Positions 52,256 through 62,215 of a DNA stretch of 64,000 bases are shown in pieces (the first letter of the stretch is position 1; each line of letters begins with the position of its first letter). The translations under genes were made by a program, and so were the position numbers. The stretch covers positions 744,001 to 808,000 of the forward strand of contig NC_011313.1 in NCBI RefSeq assembly GCF_000196495.1, in the 5' to 3' direction. The notes beneath the pieces were generated by a model. The model had not been told where the DNA came from, made no database searches, and saw only the letters and a list, made by a program, of their open reading frames with translations. This stretch comes from Aliivibrio salmonicida LFI1238. GTDB taxonomy: Bacteria > Pseudomonadota > Gammaproteobacteria > Enterobacterales > Vibrionaceae.

Positions 52256-53580
52256 TGAACTTTATCGTTCTTCTATTCTAAAACTGTTGATCTGGTTCGC
52301 TATCGGCCTATTTTCAATGATGGCACTATTACTGTATCAACTGTATTCAACCTCTGTTCATTTATATAATAAAAATCTAGATGAATGGCTACAAGCAGAA
52401 ACATCGCAACTTCAAACGATTGCAAAAACCGAAGGCATAGAAGCGCTTCATCAAAGTATTAGCAATGTTAATAACAGCAGATATATTTACCAACTGGTTA
52501 ATCATGCGTATCCCGCACCGACAGACACTTCGGCGACCACTTACCCTATCATTGCCCAAATAAAGCAGTATCAAGCTCAAAATAACCTACCAGAAATGAG
52601 AGCAACAAAAATTGAGCTTTCTGACGGTTCTGAATTAACCATAGGTATTGATCAAGAACGATATTTACATTTTAAAAACCAATTAGATTCATCCGTGATC
52701 TGGGGGACATTTTTTCCTTTTATTGCGTTATGCTTGATCGCGATTCTTATTGCCGTTTACATTCTTAAACGATTAAACCTTGTTAACCAAACCATGAATC
52801 GAGTCATGTTAGGCGAACGAAATGTTCGTTTAAAAGTTGGGTCTGATATGAATGAATTTGATTTACTGGCTCTGCATTTAAATAATATGTTAGAACAAAT
52901 GGAAAGCAGTGAATCCAAATTAAAATCATTAACCGTCGATATTGCTCACGATCTTAGAACCCCAATGAGTCGTATAAAGCTAAGAATTGAAGACCTATTA
53001 AACGATAAAAACCTATCAAATACAGCTAGATAACATTCAATCTGATTTGTCATTACTCTTGGATACGTTCAATGGAATGATGGAGCTTTATCATTTAGAA
53101 CACGTCGGTACCCCGATAAAGAAACAATCTTGTGACTTAAGTAAAATTGTTCGTGATGCGATGGAATTTGCAGAACCAATGGCACATGATAAACAACAAA
53201 AGCTGTATTTAACGGTAGAGATGCCCTGCCCATTATATGTAAACCCTAGTCTACTTTTTAGAGCCATATTTAATATCATTGATAACGCAATTAAATACAC
53301 TCATGAAGGTGGGGTCATTGAGGTGATTGTCGATTGCTTTGGTGTGGTAGTGGCTGATAACGGTGTGGGCATAAAGCCAGAAGACAGAGAAAGAGCATTA
53401 GACCAATTAGTTCGTTTAGATCCAAGTCGAACTGAGCATGGGTTTGGTTTAGGATTAGCCTTGGTTAAAACGGTCATGAAAATACACAATGGCAAAATCA
53501 GTTTAAGTGATAATTACCCTGGTTTACGCGCTCGTTTATTATTTGATGAAACATTAAATAAACAGGCATCAGATAATTAA
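52236..53580 (+). pseudogene. Sensor histidine kinase with a single-base frameshift
   Basis: The two frames 52236-53033 and about 53020-53580 together give one kinase of about 447 residues. It has a membrane segment near residue 20, a sensor region, a second membrane segment, HAMP, the H-box SLTVDIAHDLRTPMSRIKLRIEDLL, the N-box NIIDNAIKYTHEGG and the G-boxes DNGVGIKP and GFGLGLALVK. They are joined by one surplus A near 53022: without it NLSN would continue QLDNIQSDLSLLLDTFNGMMELYHLE. As written, translation stops at 53031, right after the phosphorylation helix, so no ATP-binding domain is made. The start overlaps the response regulator by 20 bases. Either a true mutation or a sequence error. 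Confidence 0.82.
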
Positions 53581-54194
53581 CGCAGCACATTCCATGCTTC
53601 GCACATCACCCTAAACTGTTCAGCATTGCCCGACGCTCTATCTGGGTGATGCTGCATGGCTAATTTTCGCCATTGTTTACGGATTTCTTTTTCAGTTGCA
53701 CTTTCTGATAATCCAAACCGCTTTAATGCTTGAATACGATCCATTGATGATGCATTCGTCCCACCCAAATACCGGCGATAATTATTCCAAAATTCATTTA
53801 ATAAGCGCTGTACTTCTCCCTCTTCGACTTGATAATTAATCCAATCTAAATAGTATTCACGTAAGGGGTGTGCCATATCAATCGTCTGTTCGTTGTTTTT
53901 GGTTTCCAGCTCAGAAAACAATTGAATGTTCATCGCCTCAACTTGTAGCCATTGCTCTGGATATAACTCTGTTTGTAACTGATAAAGCGCATTCATGATT
54001 AAGAAATTACGCTTAAACAAATCTTTATCTACACTCTCATCCAGTTGTTTTAATAAACCTTTCTCGATTAGATAAGCAGAAAGTGTGTGTACCTTCCACT
54101 CCTGATTCAATTCTTGTAAAACCTCAAATAAAGGCCATACAAGGGGATTTTCAAACTGACCTTCATTTTGTTCTACGCTTTTATTGTCTGTCAT
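53577..54194 (-). CDS. J-domain (DnaJ-type) protein
   Basis: The 205-residue product has a helical N-terminal region of unknown function and a C-terminal J domain (LKRFGLSESATEKEIRKQWRKLAMQHHPDRASGNAEQFRVMCEAWNVL) with the HPD tripeptide needed to stimulate DnaK. A C-terminal J domain is characteristic of small adaptor co-chaperones that bring specific partners to DnaK. Its stop overlaps the stop of the convergent kinase gene by four bases. Confidence 0.85.
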   Translation of the reverse strand: MTDNKSVEQNEGQFENPLVWPLFEVLQELNQEWKVHTLSAYLIEKGLLKQLDESVDKDLFKRNFLIMNALYQLQTELYPEQWLQVEAMNIQLFSELETKNNEQTIDMAHPLREYYLDWINYQVEEGEVQRLLNEFWNNYRRYLGGTNASSMDRIQALKRFGLSESATEKEIRKQWRKLAMQHHPDRASGNAEQFRVMCEAWNVLR

Positions 54195-54268
54195 TTTATA
54201 TCCCCTTTAATCTAATTATCAGACGCTTAATCAATATCAACATTGATTATTTACTTAGATAAACACCA

Positions 54269-54601
54269 TTATTTGTTATGTTTTATCTGTTTAATTGAGT
54301 GATTCATGATCCAAACGCAATATAGAGTAAATATAATAACGCCACTCATGATCAGCGCCATTCTGATCCAAGGTTGCTCAGTCGCTAAACGATAGTCTGC
54401 TATGTGATAAATAGTAGGAAGCCACACCGCAAAGACCCCAATAACAAGGCCTGCTTGTAGCATTCTAAATACAAATTCTTTATTAAAAAACAGAGTAAAA
54501 GGAAGTAAAAAAAGCACAGAAACCACAATCACATTCCCTTCTCGTAGAAAGTGAGCAGCCATTATCCAATACGCTAAAAATACAATCATTGTTCGCCACA
54601 T
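54269..54601 (-). CDS. Small inner-membrane protein of unknown function
   Basis: The 110-residue product has four hydrophobic segments (about residues 3-18, 23-42, 47-66 and 80-102) and a short basic C-terminus (HSIKQIKHNK). It is likely co-transcribed with the J-domain gene, whose start lies 75 bases downstream. No family is recognised with confidence. Confidence 0.6.
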   Translation of the reverse strand: MWRTMIVFLAYWIMAAHFLREGNVIVVSVLFLLPFTLFFNKEFVFRMLQAGLVIGVFAVWLPTIYHIADYRLATEQPWIRMALIMSGVIIFTLYCVWIMNHSIKQIKHNK

Positions 54602-54694
54602 TGATGATAATCCTCTATTTCTTGGTTTGTTTACTAAAATACGAGTTCGGATTATACCTTTTCGAGCTCATACCTGCTTAGGAATTAGTCATAA

Positions 54695-54724
54695 AAAATG
54701 GCAGCCATTTCTGACTGCCATTTT
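54695..54724 (-). terminator. Terminator of the muk operon
   Basis: AAAATGGCAG at 54695-54704 is complementary to CTGCCATTTT at 54715-54724; read on the minus strand the stem is followed by T-rich sequence. It lies 22 bases after the mukB stop. Confidence 0.85.
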
Positions 54725-54745
54725 ATTTACAAACTTAACTCACTG

Positions 54746-57700
54746 TTACTCAGCAATCTCTGCTTCTTCCAGTGTTTGTTGAGTTCGGCTTGCTGCTGTA
54801 TCTTGTCCAAAACCTTTTAGGCCCACTACATGAACGTGTTCACGATCTTTAAAGATCTTACGAACCAGTTTATAAGTCGTACCCTTCTCTGGACTGATGT
54901 TTTCTGGTGCCGCGATTAATAATTGCATATCTAGGCGCTCACATAACTCGAATAGGGTCGCGATAGATTTACCATCTAGACGCGCCGCTTCATCCAAGAA
55001 CAATAGACGACAAGGCATAATGTCTTTACTACGAAGACGACGAGATTCATCTTCCCAACTTTGGATAACCATCAGTAAGATCGCTTGACCTGTACCAATC
55101 GCTTCACCTGTTGATAATGCACCCGACTCTGCTTGTAACCAACCATCAGTACCGCGATTTACTTCAATGTTTAGTTCTAAGTAGTTACGGTAATCCAGTA
55201 ACTCTTCACCCAATGTTTGCGGTGAACGTTGACCAACATCGATGTGTGGGTTGATACGTTGGAACAATTTCGCAATCGCTTCAGAGAACGTAAAGCGAGG
55301 GTTACCAAACAAGTCTTGGTGCTGTGCTTGATGCTCAGACAAACCTGCAAGTAACGTCGCGTGTGTTTCACGGATACCTACGTTTAGACGAACACCCTTA
55401 ACTTGACCAAAACCAATTTGAGATAGACCTTGGTTTAGCATACGAATACGATTTTGCTCACGTTGAATCGTTTTACGAATAATACTAGCAACACTTTCAG
55501 AGCTTAATGCTAAGCGGTTTTCACGAGACGTCAGTTCTTCAGTTAAACGACCAAGCTCTGTTTCCATCTCTTCAATTGCTTCAACTGGATCATCCGTATG
55601 AATGATATCTTGGCGAATACGCTCACGAAGATGTTGATAAACAGCAATGTAGAACAGAACTTTACGCTCTGGCTTACTTGTGTCTTCAGACGCTCGTAAT
55701 GAATCACGTAAGTCTTCATTATCAGCGACAGCTAGACGAAGCGCACCCAATGATTTATCCGACATTGAACGCAGTTCTTCCGCACTTAAATACGCCAATT
55801 CACGTTTATGTAGACGACGCTCAACATCATTTTCACGAGCTAAACGTAGAACTGAACACCAACCCGCTTTTGCATTAACCACAAAGGTACGTAAATCTCG
55901 GTACAGTTTTTCAACTTTACGAGATTGTTTAACTAAGCCTTTAATCTCAAGTTCGTTTGATGTGATGCCTTTTTCAAGCTCACTCTTACGACCACGAGAA
56001 CTGTGTAGACGCTCGTTTAATTCGCCCTTACGAACTTCAGCACGCTCTAGCGCGCTTTGGTCTGCATGAACACCAAACTCTTGCAGTTCACGTTTAAATT
56101 CTTGAACCGTTTCTTGTTTCGCTTGATGTGAGCTCTTAAGCGACGCCATTACTTGGTTGTATTGGTTTGCTTGAGCTTGTGATTGTTTTTGTTGCCCTTT
56201 CGCTTTAGTTCGCGCTTGTTCTGCTTGTACTAATTTCGCTTTAAGTTGTTCATTTAGTTCACTGCTCTTATTAAGCAATGCCACTGCATCTTCATAACCG
56301 AAGTGATGACGACGCTCTACTAAATCAGAAATAGCAAACAATTGAGCTTTAATGCGTTGCAATTGTGCATCAATTTGCTCATGTTCAGCTTTTAATGCAT
56401 CAAATTGCTCAGGATCCACTTCTAATGCACGTTGCAGGTTTTCTAATTCTGCAATCGCTTTGCCATTTTGACGTAAGAAACTTTCGGCTTCTGATACTCG
56501 TTCAACTTGCACACTGATCTCTTCAAAACGTTCAGTGATGGTTTCATCTTCAAGTACGTTAATGTGTGGTGCTATTTTCGCTAATTGAGACAGTGCTTCT
56601 TTAGACGCTACCATTTGCGATTTATGTTGTTGATCTGTCGCAACAAGTTCGTTTAACTGACGACTTGCTTGTGATAATTGCTCACGTGCTTTTTTCAATT
56701 CAACTTCTGGATCGGCATCAAACGCTACAGTAAGGTGTGTCGATACAAAACCATTAAAGCTTTGGTATAGACGTTGAAGTTTTTGTGAATCAAACGCGGC
56801 TTTCGCGTGCTCTTCAACGGCAATTTCACGCTCTTCACGTAATGTGTCTAAACGTTGCTCACGAGCGGCGCGACCAAACAATGGAAGTTCAGGGAAACGA
56901 GAGTAACGCATTTGGCGATCATTTAGATGAACACAAACGGCATTCTCCATTTCATCGGCATCAAATACGCTGTCATCAAACGCGTCAATATCGCCTTCAA
57001 TGATATAAAGATCATCTGGGCAATCATCAAGATCAACTAATTTCTCTTTAATACCCGATAAATCAGATACAACGATAGCATGACGAGCTGGGCCATAAAG
57101 CGAGCTGAAATACGGCGCATCACTTAGTGTGATATCGTCATAAATTTCAGAAAGCAGTACGCCACCTAATGTATCAGCAAGACCTTTAAGACGAGCATCA
57201 CCACTACCACCAGGGGCAGCTAAGCGTTCAATTTCACCATCTAACTCTTCTTTACGAGCAGCAAGACGATCTTTATTAGTTGAAAGCACACGTTCATTTT
57301 CTAACGTTTCTTGCATTTGGCTGATAACCATGTGGCTATCTTCTAACTCAACACCACATTGATCATTAAGTTTGTTTAATGCATCGTTCGCTGCAATCCA
57401 CTTGGGTGCAATCGATTCTAAACGCTGAGTTTCAGAACGAAGTTGCTGTTCTTGACGTTTTAGCTCTGAGCGCTTATCAATGATATTTTCTTGTTGTTCT
57501 TGAACCGTCTCAAGCATCTCTTCATGACGAGCTTGTTCTTCTTCAAGTACGATTTCAGAATCCACAGTGATATTAAAACGTTTTGCATATTCAGCCGCTA
57601 ATTCTTGAGCTTGGCGTTGCAAACGAACCGCACGCTCTAAATCTTTGTACTGTGCTTTAAGTTGCTCAGCACGCTCTGCAATATTGCTGAACTGGCGAGC

Positions 57701-59218
57701 TTGCTCAATTAAGGCTTTTGCTTTATCTGACGCTTCGCTGCGCTCAACATGACCTGCAATTGAGGTAACTAATGCTAAGCCACGTTCAAATTGTTGAACC
57801 GCCGCAGAAGACAAATCTAACTTATGTTTAATCGCCAGTAATGCAGTCGTTTGACGATCTTCTTTTGCTTTTAATTCAGATTGAAGATCAATTGCATTGT
57901 TTTGCGTTAGTTCATCATTCGCTGTTAGTTGTTGTGCTTTTTCAAGTGCTTTAACCGCTTGTTGATATTGAAGCGCACGAGTCTGCTGCATATCCAACGC
58001 TTGTTGATAATCGGCAAGTTGTGTTTTTAAACTATCAACTTCTTCTTCTGTTAATTGCGCTTGCTCTTCTGACATTGCAAGTTGTTCAGCGGCTTCTTCC
58101 ACCACCATTACTTGCTCTTCTAAACGCTCTGTCAGCTCTTCTAGATCTTCAGAATAACGCTCAATCTTCTCTTGTTGACGAACGGCTGTCTGCACTAATT
58201 GAAGATGATCAGAAGCGGCTTGATAATCTTGCTCTAAGCCTGATTCAGAACCCGTTAATAAGCCTAATTCACCCTGCATATTATTCAATACAGAAGATAA
58301 ACCCACCAAGCTGTTTTGTGCATTCATTAACTCAACACGGTGCGTTAATGTTTGCTCTACTTTCTTACGGCGATCATTTGCATGACGCATGTAATCAGAC
58401 GCAACATAGTTGGTTGATTCCGTAATTAAGTGCTTGAATAAATCACGATCAGTCTGCGTGGTTTTAATCGCTTCTAACGTCATGCGGTTTTCACGCAGTG
58501 CCGCTTCCATGTCTTGGAATGCTTTTTTCACACCCCCATTTTGAGGCAGTAGATAATCACGCAAAGAACGTGTGATTGCACTTGATATACCGCCATATAA
58601 AGACGCTTCAAGTAGACGATAGAATTTAGAACGATCACTTGTATTACGAAGTTTTTTAGGTAAAACACCATAATCAAACATTTGCGCGTGGTAATCCGTC
58701 ACCGAATTAAACGCTTTGAACTGAACACCTTCATAACCAGCTACAATGTCTTTTACTTCATTGATTTGACGAACACGAGCTTGATTATCAGAGACAGCCT
58801 CGATCATTAAATCGGTTGGTTTCACATGACTTGGCAAACCAACAATAATGAACGGTTTGATGTCTACCTTCTTATCACGGCCAGCAACCTGCTGTAATTT
58901 AACAGCAAAAAGAACACGTTGATTACGTGAGTTTACAACATCTAGTGCGGCATAACAGGCACCCGGCTTTAATTTACCGTGTAAACCTTTATCACGAGAC
59001 GCTTGTGAGCTACCCGCTTCGGTTGTATTACGGAAATGAAGTAATGATTGATCTGGAATTAGAGTAGTAATAAACGCGGCCATTGTGGTCGATTTACCTG
59101 CACCGTTACCACCAGAAAGCGTCGTTACTAGATTATCAATATCAAAGGTACGAGCAAAAAAGCCGTTCCAGTTAACCATGGTGAGTGATTGATATTTACC
59201 ACGTTCAATCATGCTCAT
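54746..59218 (-). CDS. mukB: Chromosome partition protein MukB
   Basis: MukB is the SMC-like ATPase of the MukBEF condensin of gamma-proteobacteria. The 1490-residue product has the Walker A motif SGGNGAGKSTTM near residue 35, two long coiled-coil arms with a central hinge (residues about 660-780, SGDARLKGLADTLGG and following), and a C-terminal head with the signature ALSTGEAIGTGQAI and Walker B LLFLDEAARLD. Length is as in E. coli. The start overlaps the mukE stop (four bases). Confidence 0.97.
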   Translation of the reverse strand: MSMIERGKYQSLTMVNWNGFFARTFDIDNLVTTLSGGNGAGKSTTMAAFITTLIPDQSLLHFRNTTEAGSSQASRDKGLHGKLKPGACYAALDVVNSRNQRVLFAVKLQQVAGRDKKVDIKPFIIVGLPSHVKPTDLMIEAVSDNQARVRQINEVKDIVAGYEGVQFKAFNSVTDYHAQMFDYGVLPKKLRNTSDRSKFYRLLEASLYGGISSAITRSLRDYLLPQNGGVKKAFQDMEAALRENRMTLEAIKTTQTDRDLFKHLITESTNYVASDYMRHANDRRKKVEQTLTHRVELMNAQNSLVGLSSVLNNMQGELGLLTGSESGLEQDYQAASDHLQLVQTAVRQQEKIERYSEDLEELTERLEEQVMVVEEAAEQLAMSEEQAQLTEEEVDSLKTQLADYQQALDMQQTRALQYQQAVKALEKAQQLTANDELTQNNAIDLQSELKAKEDRQTTALLAIKHKLDLSSAAVQQFERGLALVTSIAGHVERSEASDKAKALIEQARQFSNIAERAEQLKAQYKDLERAVRLQRQAQELAAEYAKRFNITVDSEIVLEEEQARHEEMLETVQEQQENIIDKRSELKRQEQQLRSETQRLESIAPKWIAANDALNKLNDQCGVELEDSHMVISQMQETLENERVLSTNKDRLAARKEELDGEIERLAAPGGSGDARLKGLADTLGGVLLSEIYDDITLSDAPYFSSLYGPARHAIVVSDLSGIKEKLVDLDDCPDDLYIIEGDIDAFDDSVFDADEMENAVCVHLNDRQMRYSRFPELPLFGRAAREQRLDTLREEREIAVEEHAKAAFDSQKLQRLYQSFNGFVSTHLTVAFDADPEVELKKAREQLSQASRQLNELVATDQQHKSQMVASKEALSQLAKIAPHINVLEDETITERFEEISVQVERVSEAESFLRQNGKAIAELENLQRALEVDPEQFDALKAEHEQIDAQLQRIKAQLFAISDLVERRHHFGYEDAVALLNKSSELNEQLKAKLVQAEQARTKAKGQQKQSQAQANQYNQVMASLKSSHQAKQETVQEFKRELQEFGVHADQSALERAEVRKGELNERLHSSRGRKSELEKGITSNELEIKGLVKQSRKVEKLYRDLRTFVVNAKAGWCSVLRLARENDVERRLHKRELAYLSAEELRSMSDKSLGALRLAVADNEDLRDSLRASEDTSKPERKVLFYIAVYQHLRERIRQDIIHTDDPVEAIEEMETELGRLTEELTSRENRLALSSESVASIIRKTIQREQNRIRMLNQGLSQIGFGQVKGVRLNVGIRETHATLLAGLSEHQAQHQDLFGNPRFTFSEAIAKLFQRINPHIDVGQRSPQTLGEELLDYRNYLELNIEVNRGTDGWLQAESGALSTGEAIGTGQAILLMVIQSWEDESRRLRSKDIMPCRLLFLDEAARLDGKSIATLFELCERLDMQLLIAAPENISPEKGTTYKLVRKIFKDREHVHVVGLKGFGQDTAASRTQQTLEEAEIAE

Positions 59219-59958
59219 GCATCACCTTCCAATTCTAATTCATGCTGCTCTTCTGCAGATATGTCACTTAATTTTTCATTTTCATCAAGATCGAAGCTAG
59301 ATTGGCTCGATTCTTCATTGTGAACGACAACCGCTTCACCATCACGGATCAAGCGTAGTTGTGCTTCTTTCATATCATCATTAGAGCGAACATCTGCACC
59401 AAAACGGAATACCGCTTCACTGATACGGAATTTACCTTGCTCACCAACTTGAATGATCATACCAAGACGTTTTAAACGACGCAGTGAAGTACGAACCTTA
59501 TCAAATAACTTTTCTTTATCTAAATCTGAGCCTGATGCGCGGTTTGTTACTAATTTCATTAGCTTTTGTTCATCAGCTAACACTAATAGCTCATCAAACA
59601 GCTCTTGGTTAGTAAAGATACCTTCATGAGCCAAACGCTCAGGACTTAGGTATAAGAAACACAATACTTTACCAACAAGCATATCAACTTCGGCCAATAC
59701 GCTACGAGCAATTAAAGACGTTGAACGTGGGCGCAAGTAAAAGAAACCTTCCGGAGCTTTTACTAATTCAGCATGATAGCGTTGATAGAACATACCTAAC
59801 TCATGTTCAAATTCACACAATAACGCATGATTATCTAAATCTTCACTGGCAATATGGCGGCCAGAACGCAATAAACTATCTAATGCTGGGAATAATGGAT
59901 TAGCAATCGCTTTTGCTAACTTCTCAGGCATAAATTCTTCAATATTTGTCAATGACAT
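59215..59958 (-). CDS. mukE: Chromosome partition protein MukE
   Basis: MukE bridges the kleisin MukF and MukB. The product (247 residues) has the conserved run PEKLAKAIANPLFPALDSLLRSGRHI, EGFFYLRPRSTSLI and FRFGADVRSNDDMKEAQLRLIRDGEA. The ATG at 59958 fits the family start (SLTNIEEFMPEKLA); the frame is open nine residues further. It overlaps mukF by twenty bases. Confidence 0.95.
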   Translation of the reverse strand: MSLTNIEEFMPEKLAKAIANPLFPALDSLLRSGRHIASEDLDNHALLCEFEHELGMFYQRYHAELVKAPEGFFYLRPRSTSLIARSVLAEVDMLVGKVLCFLYLSPERLAHEGIFTNQELFDELLVLADEQKLMKLVTNRASGSDLDKEKLFDKVRTSLRRLKRLGMIIQVGEQGKFRISEAVFRFGADVRSNDDMKEAQLRLIRDGEAVVVHNEESSQSSFDLDENEKLSDISAEEQHELELEGDA

Positions 59959-61276
59959 TTGCTTGTACCTTCGCACCGAATTCATTAATAGACTGCCAAT
60001 CAGGTTGAACGGCTTGGAAATCGGCTTCTGAATAACCGAGACGCACGGCTTGATCTACCACTAAGCGGGCCAGATCAAAGTGCTGAGAATGAGGATGAAT
60101 CGCTAGATACTTTTTAAGTACAGTACCCAACTCAATCGCCTCACCAGTGTCTTTATGATGTTGTAGCATTTCACTTATCTGTTCTGCTAATAGATCCGCA
60201 ATAACGGTCAGCTCTTCAAATTCCATTTCTTCAGGGACAATACCGGTTACTTCATCATCACGCAGCATGAGCGTTTCATCACGCATATCACGTAAACGCT
60301 CTGTATCTGCGTACGTTAATAACCATGGCGCATCAAAATACCCTTTTACAGAATCACGCAGACGCTGACTAAAGGCACGGTTTTTATCCATATCAATTGC
60401 GGTACGAATAAATTTATGTACGTGTCTGTCGTAGCCAATCCATAAATCAATCGCTTGTTGTCCCCAACTCACAATACGGTCAAGCTTCATTTGCAATGAA
60501 TACAGCATGGCGTCAATAAACTCTAACTCGTCATTACCATAAACAATTTCTTGAATATTCAGTAATTCCGTTTGAAGTTGATCGCCTGCTGCTTGCAATG
60601 AATCTTGTAATTCACGCAAGTTGCCCGAGGTTTCATCAAGCAACTTTTCACAGCTCGAAATCGCTTCACGCCAGTTTTGGTTTAGCAGCTCAGCAATTTC
60701 TTCTTTAACTGATTGTTGTTGTTCATCCATTACGCGTTGGTTTAGATCGATACGATCAAAAATCTCCCCAACAGAGTATTTCAAAACACCGAATACGTTT
60801 TTACGCCAGTGCTTCGCATCACCACCTTTTTCAGCCGCTTGCGATGCTTTCTGGATCTCTTCTGCAACCATCGTCAACTGAATAGAAAGCTTCAATTTAG
60901 AGAATTGACGGTGGCGCACGTAATAATCGGTAATGCCAATCGCTAATGGTGTTAGACGATAGATGTTCATTCCATCGGTACTTTCACCACTAAAGCGGCT
61001 AATTAAACGTTGTTTTACTAATTCATTGATTGCATTGTTCGCACGAAAAGCAATGGTGTCATTGGATTGACCAAATAAACCACTGATGATGCCAAACGCA
61101 TCGTGAAGTTCACCTTCACCCAGCTCATCATCAAATCTTTCATTACTGAGAACAGCAATGGCCAACAAAAATGCCAGACGCTCGGTCGGCAAGTTCAATG
61201 AGAAATCGTGCTGTTTTACCCAGCCAACCAGTTCATCAACGGTTTGGTCTGTAACAGCATTAGAAAACTCACTCAT
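59939..61276 (-). CDS. mukF: Chromosome partition protein MukF (kleisin)
   Basis: MukF is the dimeric kleisin joining the MukB heads. The product of 445 residues has the N-terminal winged helix (TVDELVGWVKQHDFSLNLPTERLAFLLAIAVL), the middle helical region, and a C-terminal winged helix (VVDQAVRLGYSEADFQAVQPDWQSINEFGAKVQANVIDKY). The ATG at 61276 was selected by comparison with the family; a 21-residue upstream extension is spurious. It follows cmoM by 25 bases. Confidence 0.95.
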   Translation of the reverse strand: MSEFSNAVTDQTVDELVGWVKQHDFSLNLPTERLAFLLAIAVLSNERFDDELGEGELHDAFGIISGLFGQSNDTIAFRANNAINELVKQRLISRFSGESTDGMNIYRLTPLAIGITDYYVRHRQFSKLKLSIQLTMVAEEIQKASQAAEKGGDAKHWRKNVFGVLKYSVGEIFDRIDLNQRVMDEQQQSVKEEIAELLNQNWREAISSCEKLLDETSGNLRELQDSLQAAGDQLQTELLNIQEIVYGNDELEFIDAMLYSLQMKLDRIVSWGQQAIDLWIGYDRHVHKFIRTAIDMDKNRAFSQRLRDSVKGYFDAPWLLTYADTERLRDMRDETLMLRDDEVTGIVPEEMEFEELTVIADLLAEQISEMLQHHKDTGEAIELGTVLKKYLAIHPHSQHFDLARLVVDQAVRLGYSEADFQAVQPDWQSINEFGAKVQANVIDKY

Positions 61277-61301
61277 TGTGTATCCTTTGTGTACATCATT
61301 A

Positions 61302-62081
61302 TTATTTTCTCTTCGCCCATACGTGAATATAACGACCAAGAGACAGATAAGGTTCTTGACGGCATAACTGTTTTTCTAGCTTCAGCACGTCTTCGATTTG
61401 GTAATTCCCCATGTATTCCATGTTACCGATGTAATCATGAAAAGAGCGAATACCCGATTTTCCCTTTATTTCATACCCAGAATCTTCAATCCACTGATAA
61501 ACATCATGTGGCATCAACCCTTTTTGTGGTTGTAACTTAAACCGTTTTCGATGTGGCATGCCATCTAAAACATGAGGAATATTGCCACAAATCACATTTT
61601 TCAATACTAAACCATGGTGATTATAAAACATAATAGAAGCATACCCACCAGATTTAACTTGTTTCAATAAAATATCCAATGCTGTTTTCGGATCATCTAG
61701 CCATTCCATCACTGCATGGAAAAGTAGAATATCAACCTTACCAACTTTATGCTGTTCAATTTCTTGTACTGCCGAATGAATAAATTGATACTGAGACGAT
61801 AAACCATTATCTTCGACCGCCTCTTTCGCTAATGTTAGCATTTCTGAAGATATATCACACAAAGTCACTGTATGACCCTGCTTCGCTATTAATTGCGATA
61901 TTTGGCCTATTCCTCCACCAGCATCTAAAACAATAAGTGGCTTAGAATTTGCTTTAGTTTCAGCTAAGATGGTTTCCATATCTTGCCATACAATAGTTTG
62001 ACGGATCTCGCCTTTGTCAGAACCATAAATGTTCTTTGCAAATTTATGGGCGATATCATCGAAATTACGGTCTTTATTCAC
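61302..62081 (-). CDS. cmoM: tRNA 5-carboxymethoxyuridine methyltransferase CmoM
   Basis: CmoM (formerly SmtA) methylates cmo5U34 to mcmo5U in the wobble position of several tRNAs. The 259-residue product has the start NFDDIAHKFAKNIYGSDKGEIR and the SAM-binding LDAGGGIGQIS motif. In E. coli the gene is upstream of mukF exactly as here. It is transcribed with mukFEB and diverges from elyC. Confidence 0.93.
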   Translation of the reverse strand: MNKDRNFDDIAHKFAKNIYGSDKGEIRQTIVWQDMETILAETKANSKPLIVLDAGGGIGQISQLIAKQGHTVTLCDISSEMLTLAKEAVEDNGLSSQYQFIHSAVQEIEQHKVGKVDILLFHAVMEWLDDPKTALDILLKQVKSGGYASIMFYNHHGLVLKNVICGNIPHVLDGMPHRKRFKLQPQKGLMPHDVYQWIEDSGYEIKGKSGIRSFHDYIGNMEYMGNYQIEDVLKLEKQLCRQEPYLSLGRYIHVWAKRK

Positions 62082-62215
62082 AGTGGTTAAGTTATGGTAC
62101 TATCTATTGGAAACAAGCATTGTCGCATAAGAGCTCATGGAAGTAACAGCATGACGCGGTTTTTTGCTCTCAAGTGGTGATTTTTCATTCTATATAAGCG
62201 GTAATAGTCAAAAAT

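Noticed and set aside
59721..59903. Plus-strand frames inside mukB/mukE/mukF and other long minus-strand genes
   Set aside because: They are complements of strongly conserved coding regions, without ribosome sites or recognisable protein features.
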